DNA of 64,000 bases from Candidatus Dactylopiibacterium carminicum. Its GTDB lineage: Bacteria > Pseudomonadota > Gammaproteobacteria > Burkholderiales > Rhodocyclaceae. A program made the translations under genes and the position numbers. The stretch covers positions 23,888 through 87,887 of the forward strand of contig NZ_MDUX01000007.1 of the NCBI RefSeq assembly GCF_014736495.1, written 5' to 3'. This document shows, one piece after another, positions 49,755-59,214 of this stretch. The number at the start of each line of letters is the position of its first letter. Within the stretch, counting starts at the first letter, position 1. The notes below the pieces were generated by a model. It saw only the letters and a program-made list of their open reading frames with translations. It ran no database searches and had not been told where the DNA came from.

Positions 49755-49810
49755 GCGTGGGTTCGCCGAGCCCACCCTACGAACAGAATGGTGCGCGAAG
49801 CGCACCCTAC
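49755..49810. repeat. Two GTAGGGTG-type palindromic repeats
   Basis: CGTGGGTTCGCCGAGCCCACCCTACG (49755-49781) and GGTGCGCGAAGCGCACC (49790 onward) followed by CTAC. Both are units of a widespread intergenic repeat also seen at 2513 and, partially, at 48762. The second unit supplies the stop codon of the next gene on the minus strand. Confidence 0.6.
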
Positions 49811-50268
49811 ATTCGCGCAAGCAGCCGATCCAGCTGGTTGGCGAACGCCTGCCGATCCGCCTGGCTGAAGGCAGTGGGGCCGCCGGTCTGGATGCCGGCC
49901 GAGCGCAGCTCTTCCATGAAGTTGCGCATCGCCAGGCTCTCGCGCACGTTCGCCGCCGTGTAGAGCTCGCCACGCGGATTGAGCGCCACGCCGCCGCGTT
50001 CGATGACCTGTGCGGCAAGCGGGATATCCGCCGTCACCACCAGATCTCCGGGTTGTATCTGTGACGCGATGTGATTGTCCGCCACATCAAAGCCGGCGGG
50101 CACCTGTACGGCGCGGATGAAGGGTGAAGGCGGTACGCGCAGCATCTGGTTGGCGACCAGAATGGTCTCCAGTTGCTTGCGGGTGGCGGCGCGGAAGATG
50201 ATTTCCTTGATCACCACCGGGCAAGCGTCGGCATCCACCCACAGACGGGGTTTTGCGGGCGTATTCAT
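49807..50268 (-). CDS. yaiI: YaiI/YqxD (DUF188) family protein
   Basis: A 153-residue protein of the UPF0178 family with a NYN/PIN-like fold. [20 protein letters not shown] (9-28) and [31 protein letters not shown] carry the conserved acidic residues of a possible nuclease centre. Function is not established. Its stop codon lies in a GTAGGGTG repeat, so the end may have been set by repeat insertion, although the C-terminus ([12 protein letters not shown]) looks normal for the family. Confidence 0.88.
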   Translation of the reverse strand: MNTPAKPRLWVDADACPVVIKEIIFRAATRKQLETILVANQMLRVPPSPFIRAVQVPAGFDVADNHIASQIQPGDLVVTADIPLAAQVIERGGVALNPRGELYTAANVRESLAMRNFMEELRSAGIQTGGPTAFSQADRQAFANQLDRLLARM

Positions 50269-50296
50269 TTTCCGGGCAGGCGCCTAGGCTGTTCTG

Positions 50297-50567
50297 AGAA
50301 CCTGTTCAAAGTCTGTAGCGAGAGGCCGTCAGCGGGGGCGTAGGCTGCAAAAAGCAGAGCACAGCTCTGCGCTGCCGCAGCCGGTTTGCTGTGCAAAGCA
50401 AACCGTGGAAAAGAGCAGCACAGGAACCGGAGTGTATATGGATACATGAGGGCGCAGACGGGGTTTCGCGCAGCATGCTGCGCGCCGCCGTAGCCGGCTG
50501 GCTGTGCAAAGCCAGCCGTGGGTAGCCGAGCAGCGCATGAGCCCCGATCAGGGCCTCGCAGTAAGAC
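50297..50567 (+). repeat. Mosaic interspersed repeat, copy B (long form)
   Basis: A 271-base element sharing its frame with copies A and C: AGAACCTGTTCAAAGTCTGT at the left, AGGAACCGG and a GTGTATATGGATACATGAG dyad in the middle, CGCATGAGCCCCGATCAGG and CGCAGTAAGAC at the right. It contains two cassettes not in A, each with a hairpin around the same loop: GGTTTGCT-GTGCAA-AGCAAACC (50383-50404) and GGCTGGCT-GTGCAA-AGCCAGCC (50496-50517). Each cassette also starts with a second short palindrome. It ends exactly where a HipA-like reading frame breaks off. Confidence 0.8.
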
Positions 50568-50841
50568 ATTGGATGGATCTCGCAGCCTCAATACGCACCA
50601 CGCGCTCACCCAGCTCAGCCATGACATGCAACAGCGTTGGCTGGCTGACTTCTGTTTTCCAAATGAGTTGACTGGCAATCAAAGGGCCTGATGCGAGCGG
50701 ACCAAGAATACGCTCTGCGGAAGAAGGCATGGCATGAACTGATTTAGACATTCCAGACAAAAAAACCATGACAGCTCCTTCCAGGATCCGCGACACCAAA
50801 AGCTCGCCCTGAGACAGGTGGAGGCCGGATAAAGACATCAC
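50548..50841 (-). pseudogene. HipA/YjjJ-like N-terminal remnant
   Basis: The frame encodes about 90 residues resembling the N-terminal winged helix of YjjJ-type HipA-family proteins: GPLASGPLIASQLIWKTEVSQPTLLHVMAELGERVVRIEAARSIQ. After SIQ the frame enters repeat copy B and stops within 20 bases (CLTARP). The rest of the roughly 430-residue protein, including the kinase domain, is gone. So the gene was cut by the repeat or by a deletion whose endpoint is the repeat. Confidence 0.65.
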
Positions 50842-51093
50842 GAATTATTATTTTTGCGAAGGCGGCGTCTTCCCTAAATTAGCGTCCGCTGTCATTCCAG
50901 CGCGGACAACGCCCTCTGGATATCCTCAGGCGTATTTGTGCGTGCCCCGTCCTGGATGCACGCTTGGAGATCCATGGAGCCACGCCTCCGCCTCTGGCGC
51001 AAACAAGAACGATGACAGCGGAAGCCCGGCCGACACCAAAGATCGTCCCTTTCGAAACAACGCCCCTTTCACTGCATCCCTCAGGAATGCGGC

Positions 51094-52995
51094 ATGGAGA
51101 TTCATGTGCAACAGCAGTCTCACTTCAAGCCGGGAAAAACACCCCGCCTTGCTGGCCTCATCACGCTTCTTCTCTTCGCAATGCTTTCCTTCGCCACGGC
51201 TTGTGGCGGTGGCGCCAGCAACAGTAGCGCCAGCACATCCAGCACCGGCAGCAATTCAAGCGATGCCGGCAGCTCGGCCAACAGCTCGAGTGCAGGCAGC
51301 ACGAACGGCAAATATGTGGAAAAACTCGATCGCGGCGTAGTGGCGATCAACACGACCGACGGGGTGTTCGTAAGCTGACGTCTGCTGGCTACCGACGCTC
51401 AGTCCATCGCATTCAACGTCTATCGCGATTCAGTCAGGCTCAACGAAACCCCGCTGACCAGCGTCACCAACTACACCGACGTGGCCGGAACCACCGAAGC
51501 CATCTATGCGATACGCGCCGTGATCAATGGCGTGGAACAGGCAGCGGAAGGGTCGGTCAGAGCGTGGAGCACGCCGTACAAGAGCATTCCGATCTCCCGC
51601 CCGGCCGGTGGCACGACGCCGGATGGCGTGGCCTATGTCTATGAGGCCAACGATGGCAGCGTAGGCGATCTGGATGGCGACGGCGAATACGAGATCGTGC
51701 TCAAGTGGCAGCCGACCAATGCACAGGACAACGCCAATTCCGGCTATACCGGCAACACCCTCATCGATGCCTACAAACTGGATGGCGACGGCAAGGCCGA
51801 GGTCATGCTCAAGACCGCTGATGGCACCGTCGACGGGGCCGGTATCGTGATCGGTTCTGCTGCTGCGGACTATCGCAACAGCTCGGGCTACATCCTCTCC
51901 GGCCCGGAATATCTGACGGTGTTCGACGGCAAGAGCGGCGCGGCACTGGCCACCACGGACTACGTGCCGGCGCGCGGTACCGTACCCGACTGGGGAGATG
52001 CCTACGGCAATCGCGTGGATCGCTTCCTCGCCGGCGTGGCCTATCTGGACGGTTCCCGCCCCTCGGCGGTATTCACCCGGGGCTACTACACCCGCGCAGT
52101 GCTGGCAGCCTGGGATTGGCGTGACGGCAAGCTCACCCAGCGCTGGGTCCATGACAGCCCGACCGCCGGCAGCGGCGCCTATGGCGAAGGCGCCCACTGG
52201 CTCGGCGTGGCCGACGTTGATGAAGACGGGTGGGACGACATCATCTATGGCGCGGCCACCATCAAGAGTGACGGCACGCTGCTCTACCGCACCGGTCTGG
52301 GCCACGGCGACGCGCTGCACGTAGGCGTGCACAACCCGCAGCGCAGCGGCAAGCAGATCTTCATGGTGCATGAGAACCCCACGGTCTATGGCACCGGGCG
52401 CGGCATGGAAATGCATGACGCCGCCACCAGCGAAATCCTGTGGGGGTATGGCTCCGGAGCCGATATCGGCCGTGGGGTGTGCTTCGACATCGACCCGGCT
52501 TACCCGGGCAATGAATGCTGGAGCTCTGCCGGCAGCTTCCTGATCAGTGCCGCGGGCGAGATCATTTCGGATTCGGCGCGCCCGCAGTTCTACAACTTCG
52601 GCATCTGGTGGGATGGCGATCTGTCGCGCGAACTACTCGATGACACCAAGATCGAGAAGTGGGTCCCCAGCACGCTGAGCAGCACGCGTCTGCTGTCGGC
52701 GGCGACTCATGGAGCGAGTTCGAACAATGGCACCAAGAAGAATCCGGTCTTGACGGCAGATCTTTTCGGCGACTGGCGCGAGGAAGTAGTGTGGCGCAAC
52801 AGCACCAACACGGCCCTACTGGTGTTTTCGACCACGACCGCGTCCAGCTACCGCTTTCCGACCCTGATGCACGATCCGCAGTACCGCGTGCAGGTGGCAG
52901 CACAGAACGCCGGTTACAACCAGCCGCCGCATCCGAGCTTCTTCCTGGGGAACGACATGGCGCCGGTTACCTGGCCCGCCGTGCAGATCCCCTGA
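51094..52995 (+). pseudogene. PL11 rhamnogalacturonan lyase, two lesions
   Basis: A secreted family-11 polysaccharide lyase that cleaves the rhamnogalacturonan backbone of pectin. The N-terminal part has a lipobox-like SFATACGGG and a Ser-rich linker, then EKLDRGVVAINTTDGVFVS followed by TGA (51376-51378) where the family has Trp, and RLLATDAQSIAFNVYR in the same frame beyond. Further on IDAYKLDG runs straight into DGKAEVMLKTADGTVDG: about 30 conserved residues between these blocks are missing in frame, probably lost between LDG/LDGDG-coding repeats. The rest, to FFLGNDMAPVTWPAVQIP, is intact. Confidence 0.82.
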
Positions 52996-53247
52996 TCCCT
53001 GCGGAGAATTCTGAGCAAGGGCGGCAACCCCTTGCCCTCGCCGGCCCCGAAAGCGTGCATCTTCCGTTGTGCGCCGCTTTCGGGCACACTGCACGTCCTG
53101 CGGCAAGTGTTCCAGTCCCCCGCCGCTGTCTGCAGACCGTCTGCCTAAGCATCCGCCCCCTGCAACACCTCCAGGAAACCGCCTTGTCTACTCCGACTGG
53201 AGCCGTCCCTCAGACGGCGGGTCGACCGGCGTTCATCAGAAAGAAAC

Positions 53248-54801
53248 ATGTCCTTCGCATCCCTCGGGCTCATCGAGCCCCTCGTCCGCGCCGTTGCCGA
53301 GCGCGGCTATACCACGCCCACCCCTATCCAGGCCCAGGCCATCCCGGCGGTACTCGCCGGCGGTGATCTGATGGCCGCAGCCCAGACTGGCACCGGCAAG
53401 ACTGCCGGCTTCACGCTGCCGCTGCTTCAACGCCTGACCGAAACCCCCGCGCGCAAGCGCGGCGCCATCCGCGCCCTGGTGCTCACCCCCACGCGGGAGC
53501 TCGCCGCACAGGTGCAGGAATCCGTCCGTGATTACGGCACACACCTGCCGATCAAGTCCTACGTGATGTTCGGTGGCGTCAACATCAATCCGCAGATCGA
53601 CGCCCTGCGCCGTGGAGTGGATCTGCTCGTCGCCACGCCTGGCCGCCTGCTTGATTATGCCCAGCAGAAGACCGTGGATCTCTCGCAGATCGAGATCCTG
53701 GTGCTGGACGAAGCTGACCGCATGCTGGACATGGGCTTCATCCACGACATCAAGAAGGTACTCGCGCTGCTGCCGAAGCAACGCCAGAACCTGCTTTTCT
53801 CGGCGACTTTCTCCGACGAGATCAAGGCACTGGCGGACCGCCTGCTCAATCAGCCGCAGATGATCGAGGTCGCACGCCGCAACACCACAACGGAAATGGT
53901 CACGCAGCACGTGATGAAGGTCGATCAGAAGACCAAGCGCCATCTGCTCGCCCATCTGATCCGCGAGCAGCAGTGGTTCCAGGTGCTGGTGTTCACACGT
54001 ACCAAGCATGGCGCCAACCGCCTGGCAGAACAGCTCGCCAAGGGGGGCATCAGCGCGCTGGCGATCCACGGCAACAAGAGCCAGAACGCCCGGACGCGCG
54101 CGCTCTCCGAATTCAAGTCCGGCAAGCTGCAGGTGCTGGTCGCCACCGACATCGCCGCGCGCGGACTGGATATCGTCGAACTGCCGCACGTGGTGAACTT
54201 CGAGCTGCCCAATGTGCCCGAAGACTATGTGCACCGCATTGGCCGCACCGGGCGTGCCGGTGCCAGCGGCGAAGCCCTGTCGCTGGTGTCGCCTGATGAA
54301 GACAAGCTGCTGCGCGACATCGAGAAGTTCACCAAACGCAGCATCGAACGCGTGACGCCGCCGGCCTTCGAAATTCCGGCCACGGCAGCCGCCGAAGACG
54401 CACAGCCCCGACCGCCACGCCAACCGCGCGGGCGCGGTCAGTCCAGCCAGAAACAGGCAGCGCCGACAAACGGCGAACGCCGTCCAGCAACTCCCCGTCC
54501 GCGCGGCAACGCAGGCGATGCAGCGCAGCAGGAGCCTCGCCGCAAGCCTGCCAACGGCTCGCAGCAGCAGGCGCGACCTGAAGGTCGTGGCCAGCAGCAG
54601 GCACGCCGGCCGCGCCCGCGTGGTGAAGCCAATGGCAACGTGGCGGCCAGACCTTCCCGCGAAGTGAACGGCAATGTGGTGGAGAAGCCCCGCCGTGACG
54701 TGGACGGCAATCGCGCCGAGCCGGCCAGCCGCGAAGCCAAGGGCCTGCGCGGCGTGTTCTCGCGCAGCGTGGATGCACTGCGCCGCCTCGGCGAACGCTG
54801 A
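53248..54801 (+). CDS. rhlE: DEAD-box ATP-dependent RNA helicase
   Basis: RhlE-type helicase of 517 residues for ribosome assembly and RNA turnover. Motifs: Q motif at [38 protein letters not shown], Ia [43 protein letters not shown] and [12 protein letters not shown]. The C-terminal 135 residues are low-complexity (Arg, Gln, Pro, Ala, Asn; repeated VNGNV/VDGNRAE-like units), as in many RhlE proteins, and probably bind RNA. The gene stands alone. Confidence 0.94.
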   Translation: MSFASLGLIEPLVRAVAERGYTTPTPIQAQAIPAVLAGGDLMAAAQTGTGKTAGFTLPLLQRLTETPARKRGAIRALVLTPTRELAAQVQESVRDYGTHLPIKSYVMFGGVNINPQIDALRRGVDLLVATPGRLLDYAQQKTVDLSQIEILVLDEADRMLDMGFIHDIKKVLALLPKQRQNLLFSATFSDEIKALADRLLNQPQMIEVARRNTTTEMVTQHVMKVDQKTKRHLLAHLIREQQWFQVLVFTRTKHGANRLAEQLAKGGISALAIHGNKSQNARTRALSEFKSGKLQVLVATDIAARGLDIVELPHVVNFELPNVPEDYVHRIGRTGRAGASGEALSLVSPDEDKLLRDIEKFTKRSIERVTPPAFEIPATAAAEDAQPRPPRQPRGRGQSSQKQAAPTNGERRPATPRPRGNAGDAAQQEPRRKPANGSQQQARPEGRGQQQARRPRPRGEANGNVAARPSREVNGNVVEKPRRDVDGNRAEPASREAKGLRGVFSRSVDALRRLGER

Positions 54802-54815
54802 GAACCCTGTTCCTC

Positions 54816-54887
54816 GTCTTACGGCGAAGCGCTGATCAGGGCTCATGCGCTGCTGAACGCCTCCCGCGACAGACCTGGAACAGATCC
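54816..54887 (-). repeat. Mosaic interspersed repeat, copy C (deleted form)
   Basis: Read on the minus strand: AGGATCTGTTCCAGGTCTGTCGCGGGAGGCGTTCAGC joined directly to AGCGCATGAGCCCTGATCAG and CGCCGTAAGAC. These are the left and right frame blocks of copy B with the whole middle removed. It lies 15 bases after the rhlE stop, in opposite orientation. Confidence 0.7.
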
Positions 54888-54912
54888 TGAGCCAAAAACA
54901 GGCCGAATCGGT

Positions 54913-54938
54913 GTCATTCCGGCGCAAGCCGGCGTGAC
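54913..54938. repeat. Short dispersed palindrome (GTCATTCCGG type)
   Basis: GTCATTCCGGCGCAAGCCGGCGTGAC, close kin of the copy at 33453. Confidence 0.6.
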
Positions 54939-55102
54939 GCCGTCCGCAGAGCAGGCCGGCAATACCCGACGGGGCATGTGGCAACACTGCCCCGCTGGCC
55001 CCCTTCAAGTCCGTTCCGTGACTGCCGTTAGTCTGCTGTCGCGGGCATGCGCCCGTCCTGTTCAACCGCAGGCCCTGACCGGGCCAGACCGGGAGATCGG
55101 CC

Positions 55103-56639
55103 ATGTCCAGCCCCGTACAGTTGCAACGCGGCGTCACCATCAGTGCCTTGCTCCTGGCCCTGAGCCTGGCAGCGATCCTCTCTCTCGTCTTTACGGCACT
55201 GGTCGGCCAGATCAACGTCGCCCGCATGGAATCCAGCAACGCGGCGGTGCTCGAAACCGGCCGTCTGGCGCGCGTGCAAGGCGACGTGGACATGATGCAC
55301 GACGCAATCCGTGCCGATGTCTACAAGGCGCTGCTGGCCGCTCAGCGACAGGAATCAGACCTCGCCAGCGCGCGCGATGACTTCGCAAAGCATGCACAGC
55401 AATTGCGCAAGAATTTCGCTGACAACCTGAACGCCCTGCCAGCCGAAGCCCGCAATCTGGCAAGCACGGTGCAACCCGTGCTGGAGCGTTACGTCACGAC
55501 GGCCGGCAACATCGTCGCCCAACCCACGGCAAATGCAGATGCCCAGCTGGAAGCCTTCAATGCCGATTTCTCCGCATTGGAAACCCAGCTTGAAAAACTG
55601 ACCGATGCCATCGAAGCCGATGCCCTGGCGCAGACGGAGACGGCCAGCGCCGCCATACGGCACAGCCGCCTGATCGATCTGCTCGTCGCTGGCACGGCAA
55701 TCCTGATTTTGCTCGGAGCCACCCTGTGGGCGTGGCGGGGCAGTGTGCTAGCCTTGCAAGCACTTGCCCGTGACGCGGAAGACATCGCCCACAGCGGTGA
55801 CCTTTCCCGCACCTTGCGCGCACAGGGCTGCGCGGAAGTGAAACGCCTGGCCGAAGCCATCGGCAAAATGCTGCTACGGCAACGCGAAGTCGTCAGCCAG
55901 GTACATCGGAGTGCTGATCTCGTGCAACACAACATGGGCCAGCTGGGCGGTCTGGCCGGACGCGTTCGCCAACAGGCCGGCACGCAGGACGACATGGTGC
56001 AGCGCGCGCTGAGGGGCTTCGAGGAGGCTGCCGAAGGCATCGAAATGGTCGCTGGCAATGCCCAGCGCGCGGTGGAAGCCGCACAGTCGGCGGGCACGAT
56101 TTCACAGCAGGGCTCGCAGGTGGTACGAGCCGCCACCGATGAATTGGGCAACCTTACGCAGGCCGTGCATGAAGTCTCGAGCATCATCGCATCCCTCGCA
56201 CGTGAGGCGGGTGAAATCTCGGGTGTGGTCAGCGCGATCCGCGAGATTGCCGACCAGACCAACCTGCTGGCGCTGAATGCCGCCATCGAGGCCGCGCGTG
56301 CCGGCGAACAGGGGCGCGGTTTCGCCGTGGTGGCTGACGAAGTCCGCAAGCTGGCCGAGCGAAGCAGTCAGGCGACCGATCAGGTCTTCCACCTGATAGA
56401 ACGCATCGACGAAGCCAGCAGGACCGCCGTGACCAAGGTCGAACACAGCGTGGAGGCAGTGACCGGTGGCATCACGCGCGCCACGCCAGACCCATCACGA
56501 GATCGCTCAGGTGATCGAGCAGGTGAGCCAGACCGCACGCAGCGCCAGTGAAGACGCCCAGACGCTGGATCGCCTGATCCGCGACACGCAGGACAACATG
56601 GCGGCGCTGGACGCCTCGGTACGCATCTTCAAGGTTTGA
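55103..56639 (+). pseudogene. Methyl-accepting chemotaxis protein, 3' frameshift
   Basis: A chemoreceptor with two membrane helices (about 10-35 and 190-212), a four-helix-type sensor between them and the signalling hairpin [41 protein letters not shown], all intact. After VTGGITRA the frame reads nonsense ([10 protein letters not shown]) and stops at 56551. One base later the expected end appears: [51 protein letters not shown], ending at 56639. One extra base near 56480-56484 explains it. The truncated protein would still hold the core hairpin, so partial function or sequencing error are possible. Confidence 0.83.
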
Positions 56640-56729
56640 TCCCAGCCAATTGGGGCAAGATCAGAGCAGCCCGGCGCGCCCGCCTGCGGTACGCTTGCGA
56701 TCCCGATATTTCATTGTCTGGAGAAACGC

Positions 56730-57113
56730 ATGCCCAGCTTCACCAAAGTCGTTCTGTACACCGATACCGACGGCCGCGCGAAATTCCGCGACGAAGAAGT
56801 TCCGCTGAATGAAGGCACGCCCGCCGTAGCCCTCTCCGCCCTGCTGCCGGCCACTGCCGCACAACTGCGTGAAAGCCCGGTCGGCTTCCGCAGCCAGGTG
56901 CACTGCACGGGCGCCCCACAATGGCTGTTCGTACTCAGCGGCGCGATGGAAATCGGCCTGCTGGACGGCACGTCTCGTGTATTCGCGGCAGGGGAGCACT
57001 TCTACTCGGCCGATACCTTGCCCGCAGGCGTCACCTTCGATCCGACCGTGCACGGCCACTGGAGCCGCCAGATCGGCAACCAGCCGCTGGTAACGCTCTT
57101 CGTCAAAGGCTGA
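56730..57113 (+). CDS. Cupin-domain protein
   Basis: A 127-residue single cupin: VGFRSQVHCTGAPQWLFVLSGAMEIGLLDGTSRVFAAGEHFYSADTLP gives the first cupin motif region with its turn, and TFDPTVHGHWSRQIGNQPLVTLFVKG the second. Two histidines (HCT and VHGHW) could bind metal. Cupins act as dioxygenases, isomerases or storage and sensing proteins; nothing narrows it here. It abuts comM convergently with no gap. Confidence 0.75.
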   Translation: MPSFTKVVLYTDTDGRAKFRDEEVPLNEGTPAVALSALLPATAAQLRESPVGFRSQVHCTGAPQWLFVLSGAMEIGLLDGTSRVFAAGEHFYSADTLPAGVTFDPTVHGHWSRQIGNQPLVTLFVKG

Positions 57114-58619
57114 TCAACGCTTGATTTCGCCGGGCAGACCCCGGCGATATTGCACGGCTTCGGCCACATGCGCGGCGCCGATGACCTCTGCTCCCGCCAG
57201 ATCCGCTACGCTGCGCGCCACCTTGAGCACCCGGTGATAGGCGCGGGCGGACAGGCCCATACGCTCTATCGCGGTGCGCAACAGGCTGCGCGCCGCATCC
57301 TCCAGCGGACAGAATCTCTCCATTTCACTCGCATTCAGGTGCGCATTCGGCTTGCACTGGCGTGTTTGCTGATGCCGGTGTGCACGCGCCACCCGTTCAC
57401 GCACCACTTCTGTGCATTCCCCGGAAGGTGCTGCCTGTAACTCTGCCGCGCCCAGGCTGCCGACCTCCAGCGAAAGGTCGATGCGATCCAGCAGAGGCCC
57501 GGACAGCTTGCCGCGATAACGTGCCACCTGATCAGGCGTGCAACGGCAGGCACGTGTGGGATGCCCCAGATAACCACACGGGCAAGGATTCATGGCCGCG
57601 ACGAACTGGAAACGGGCGGGAAAGTCTGCCCGGCTGGCCGCACGGGAAACCGTAATGTGCCCGGTTTCCAGTGGCTCGCGCAGCGCTTCGAGCACACGTC
57701 GATCAAATTCGGGCAACTCATCGAGGAACAACACGCCGTGGTGCGCCAGACTGATTTCGCCCGGACGCGGCACCATGCCTCCGCCCACGAGGGCTGGCGC
57801 CGAGGAAGAGTGGTGAGGCGCACGAAAGGGGCGTTGCCGGAATCGTGCGGGATCGAACCGCCCTTCGAGAGACTGCACGGCAGCGGACTCCAGCGCCTCG
57901 GCCTCCGACAGAGGTGGCAGCAGGCCCGGCAGACGACTGGCCAGCATGGATTTCCCCGTTCCGGGAGGCCCGTAGAGCAAGACTGAATGCAGCCCGCAGG
58001 CGGCGACTTCCAGCATGCGCCGCGCCTGCACCTGTCCTTTGACGTCTGCCAGATCCGGATAGTCCGGCGCCCGGCTCATGGGCTCGCCAGCAAACACGGA
58101 CAGTTCCGAGTGGCCGTTGAAGTGCGCGGCGACCTCCAGCAGATTGCGGGCAGGCAGGATGGCGAGCCCCGTGACCAGCGCCGCTTCAGCGGCATTCTCG
58201 AAGGGCAGGATCAGCTTGCGTCCGGCTTGCGCGGCGCGCCAGGCCATGGCCAGCGCCCCTCGTACCGGGCGCAGCTCGCCCGACAGGGAGAGTTCTCCCA
58301 CCATTTCGTATCCGGCCAACCCGCCAGCCTTGATCTGGTCGGAGGCAGCCAGGATGCCAACGGCAATGGGCAGATCGAAACGGCCGGTTTCCTTGGGTAG
58401 ATCGGCCGGCGCCAGATTCACCGTGACCCGGCGGTTGGGAAACTCGAATTGCGCCGTCAGCAAGGCGGCACGCACACGATCCCGAGCCTCCTTGACTTCG
58501 GTGTCCGGCAGCCCCACCAGAGAGATGGCAGGCAGACCATTGGAGAGGTGCACCTCGACAGCAACTTCGGGCGCATCCATGCCGGCCAGAGCACGGCTCG
58601 TAATCAGGGCGAGAGACAT
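57114..58619 (-). CDS. comM: YifB/ComM family ATPase (Mg chelatase-like)
   Basis: A 501-residue AAA+ protein; ComM is a helicase that extends branch migration during natural transformation. The N-terminal Lon-like domain (VEVHLSNGLPAISLVGLPDTEVKEARDRVRAAL) precedes the ATPase with Walker A YGPPGTGKSMLASRLPGLLPPL, then HHSSSAPALVGGG and PGEISLAHHGVLFLDELPEF, and the C-terminal Mg-chelatase-like domain with four cysteines near MNPCPCGYLGHPTRACRCTP. All are standard. Confidence 0.93.
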   Translation of the reverse strand: MSLALITSRALAGMDAPEVAVEVHLSNGLPAISLVGLPDTEVKEARDRVRAALLTAQFEFPNRRVTVNLAPADLPKETGRFDLPIAVGILAASDQIKAGGLAGYEMVGELSLSGELRPVRGALAMAWRAAQAGRKLILPFENAAEAALVTGLAILPARNLLEVAAHFNGHSELSVFAGEPMSRAPDYPDLADVKGQVQARRMLEVAACGLHSVLLYGPPGTGKSMLASRLPGLLPPLSEAEALESAAVQSLEGRFDPARFRQRPFRAPHHSSSAPALVGGGMVPRPGEISLAHHGVLFLDELPEFDRRVLEALREPLETGHITVSRAASRADFPARFQFVAAMNPCPCGYLGHPTRACRCTPDQVARYRGKLSGPLLDRIDLSLEVGSLGAAELQAAPSGECTEVVRERVARAHRHQQTRQCKPNAHLNASEMERFCPLEDAARSLLRTAIERMGLSARAYHRVLKVARSVADLAGAEVIGAAHVAEAVQYRRGLPGEIKR

Positions 58620-58675
58620 GCCAAGAGTCTATCTCCTGAGCATGTTCGTGCAGCCCGCCCACACGGACGGGGATC

Positions 58676-58933
58676 TCAGGGCTCTGGTGTTTCCTGCGAG
58701 GCGGGCGTCCGTGCCTGGCTCTCCAGCGCTTCGATGCGTGCCAGAGCTTCCTGCAGCAAGGCCTTCTGTACCTCGAACTCCTCGCGGGTGACCAGATCGA
58801 GGCGGGAGAACCCGCTGCTCAGCAAAGCCTTGACATTCTTTTCCATATCGCGGGCCGGCGTACTTTCGAGCAGGCCCGAAATCTTGTCGCCCAGCTCTTC
58901 AAGCAGGCGGGCCGGCGTGACCGGACTGACCAT
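58676..58933 (-). CDS. ubiK: Ubiquinone biosynthesis accessory factor
   Basis: UbiK (YqiC/BMFP family) helps ubiquinone assembly under oxygen. The 85-residue protein has an N-terminal helix and a long C-terminal coiled coil: LVTREEFEVQKALLQEALARIEALE. KNVKALLSSGFSRLDLVTREEF is the family mark. GAGGAA lies seven bases before ATG 58933. It follows comM on the same strand by 57 bases and may be cotranscribed from its own promoter. Confidence 0.88.
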   Translation of the reverse strand: MVSPVTPARLLEELGDKISGLLESTPARDMEKNVKALLSSGFSRLDLVTREEFEVQKALLQEALARIEALESQARTPASQETPEP

Positions 58934-59014
58934 GATGGATTCCTCACTGAACACAACCGTGCGGAGCAGTCTAGCACAGCGTTTTGGCCCGCCCCGCCGG
59001 CCGGTCTGGTGCAA

Positions 59015-59031
59015 TGCACCAGATTGATGCA
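59015..59031 (+). promoter_or_regulatory. NtrC-binding site
   Basis: TGCACC-AGATT-GATGCA closely matches the NtrC dyad TGCACC-N5-GGTGCA, with one mismatch in the right half. It lies about 120 bases before a sigma-54 promoter, the usual enhancer distance for glnK-amtB operons. Confidence 0.75.
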
Positions 59032-59150
59032 TTACATTGCCACTATGTCTCTCCGCATGCGCTGCCGATGTGCCACTGCAGATAACCGGCCCCGGACAGC
59101 TATTTGCCATCCCGACGTAAAACGCGATTTTCATGAGGGTTTCACCTAGC

Positions 59151-59166
59151 TGGCACGCTTCCCGCT
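59151..59166 (+). promoter_or_regulatory. Sigma-54 promoter
   Basis: TGGCACG (59151-59157) with GG at -24 and GC at -12, ten bases apart (TGGCACGCTTCCCGCT). It precedes the torF-glnK-amtB genes and follows the NtrC site. Confidence 0.75.
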
Positions 59167-59214
59167 AATAGCAGCCTGCCTTTCAACCCCACACTCATTC
59201 CGGGAGTCAAAAAA

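Larger units (their letters stand above)
54802..55102. other. Gap between rhlE and chemoreceptor
   Basis: It holds repeat copy C (54816-54887) and a GTCATTCCGG palindrome (54913-54938). The remaining 160 bases show no clear promoter or gene. Confidence 0.55.

Noticed and set aside
50297..50567. CRISPR-like array in repeat B
   Set aside because: The similar units are only two, are palindromic throughout and have no regular unique spacers.
51376..51378. TGA in the PL11 gene read as selenocysteine or Trp by recoding
   Set aside because: No SECIS-like hairpin was seen directly after it, many other genes here use TGA as stop, and the same gene has a second, unrelated lesion.
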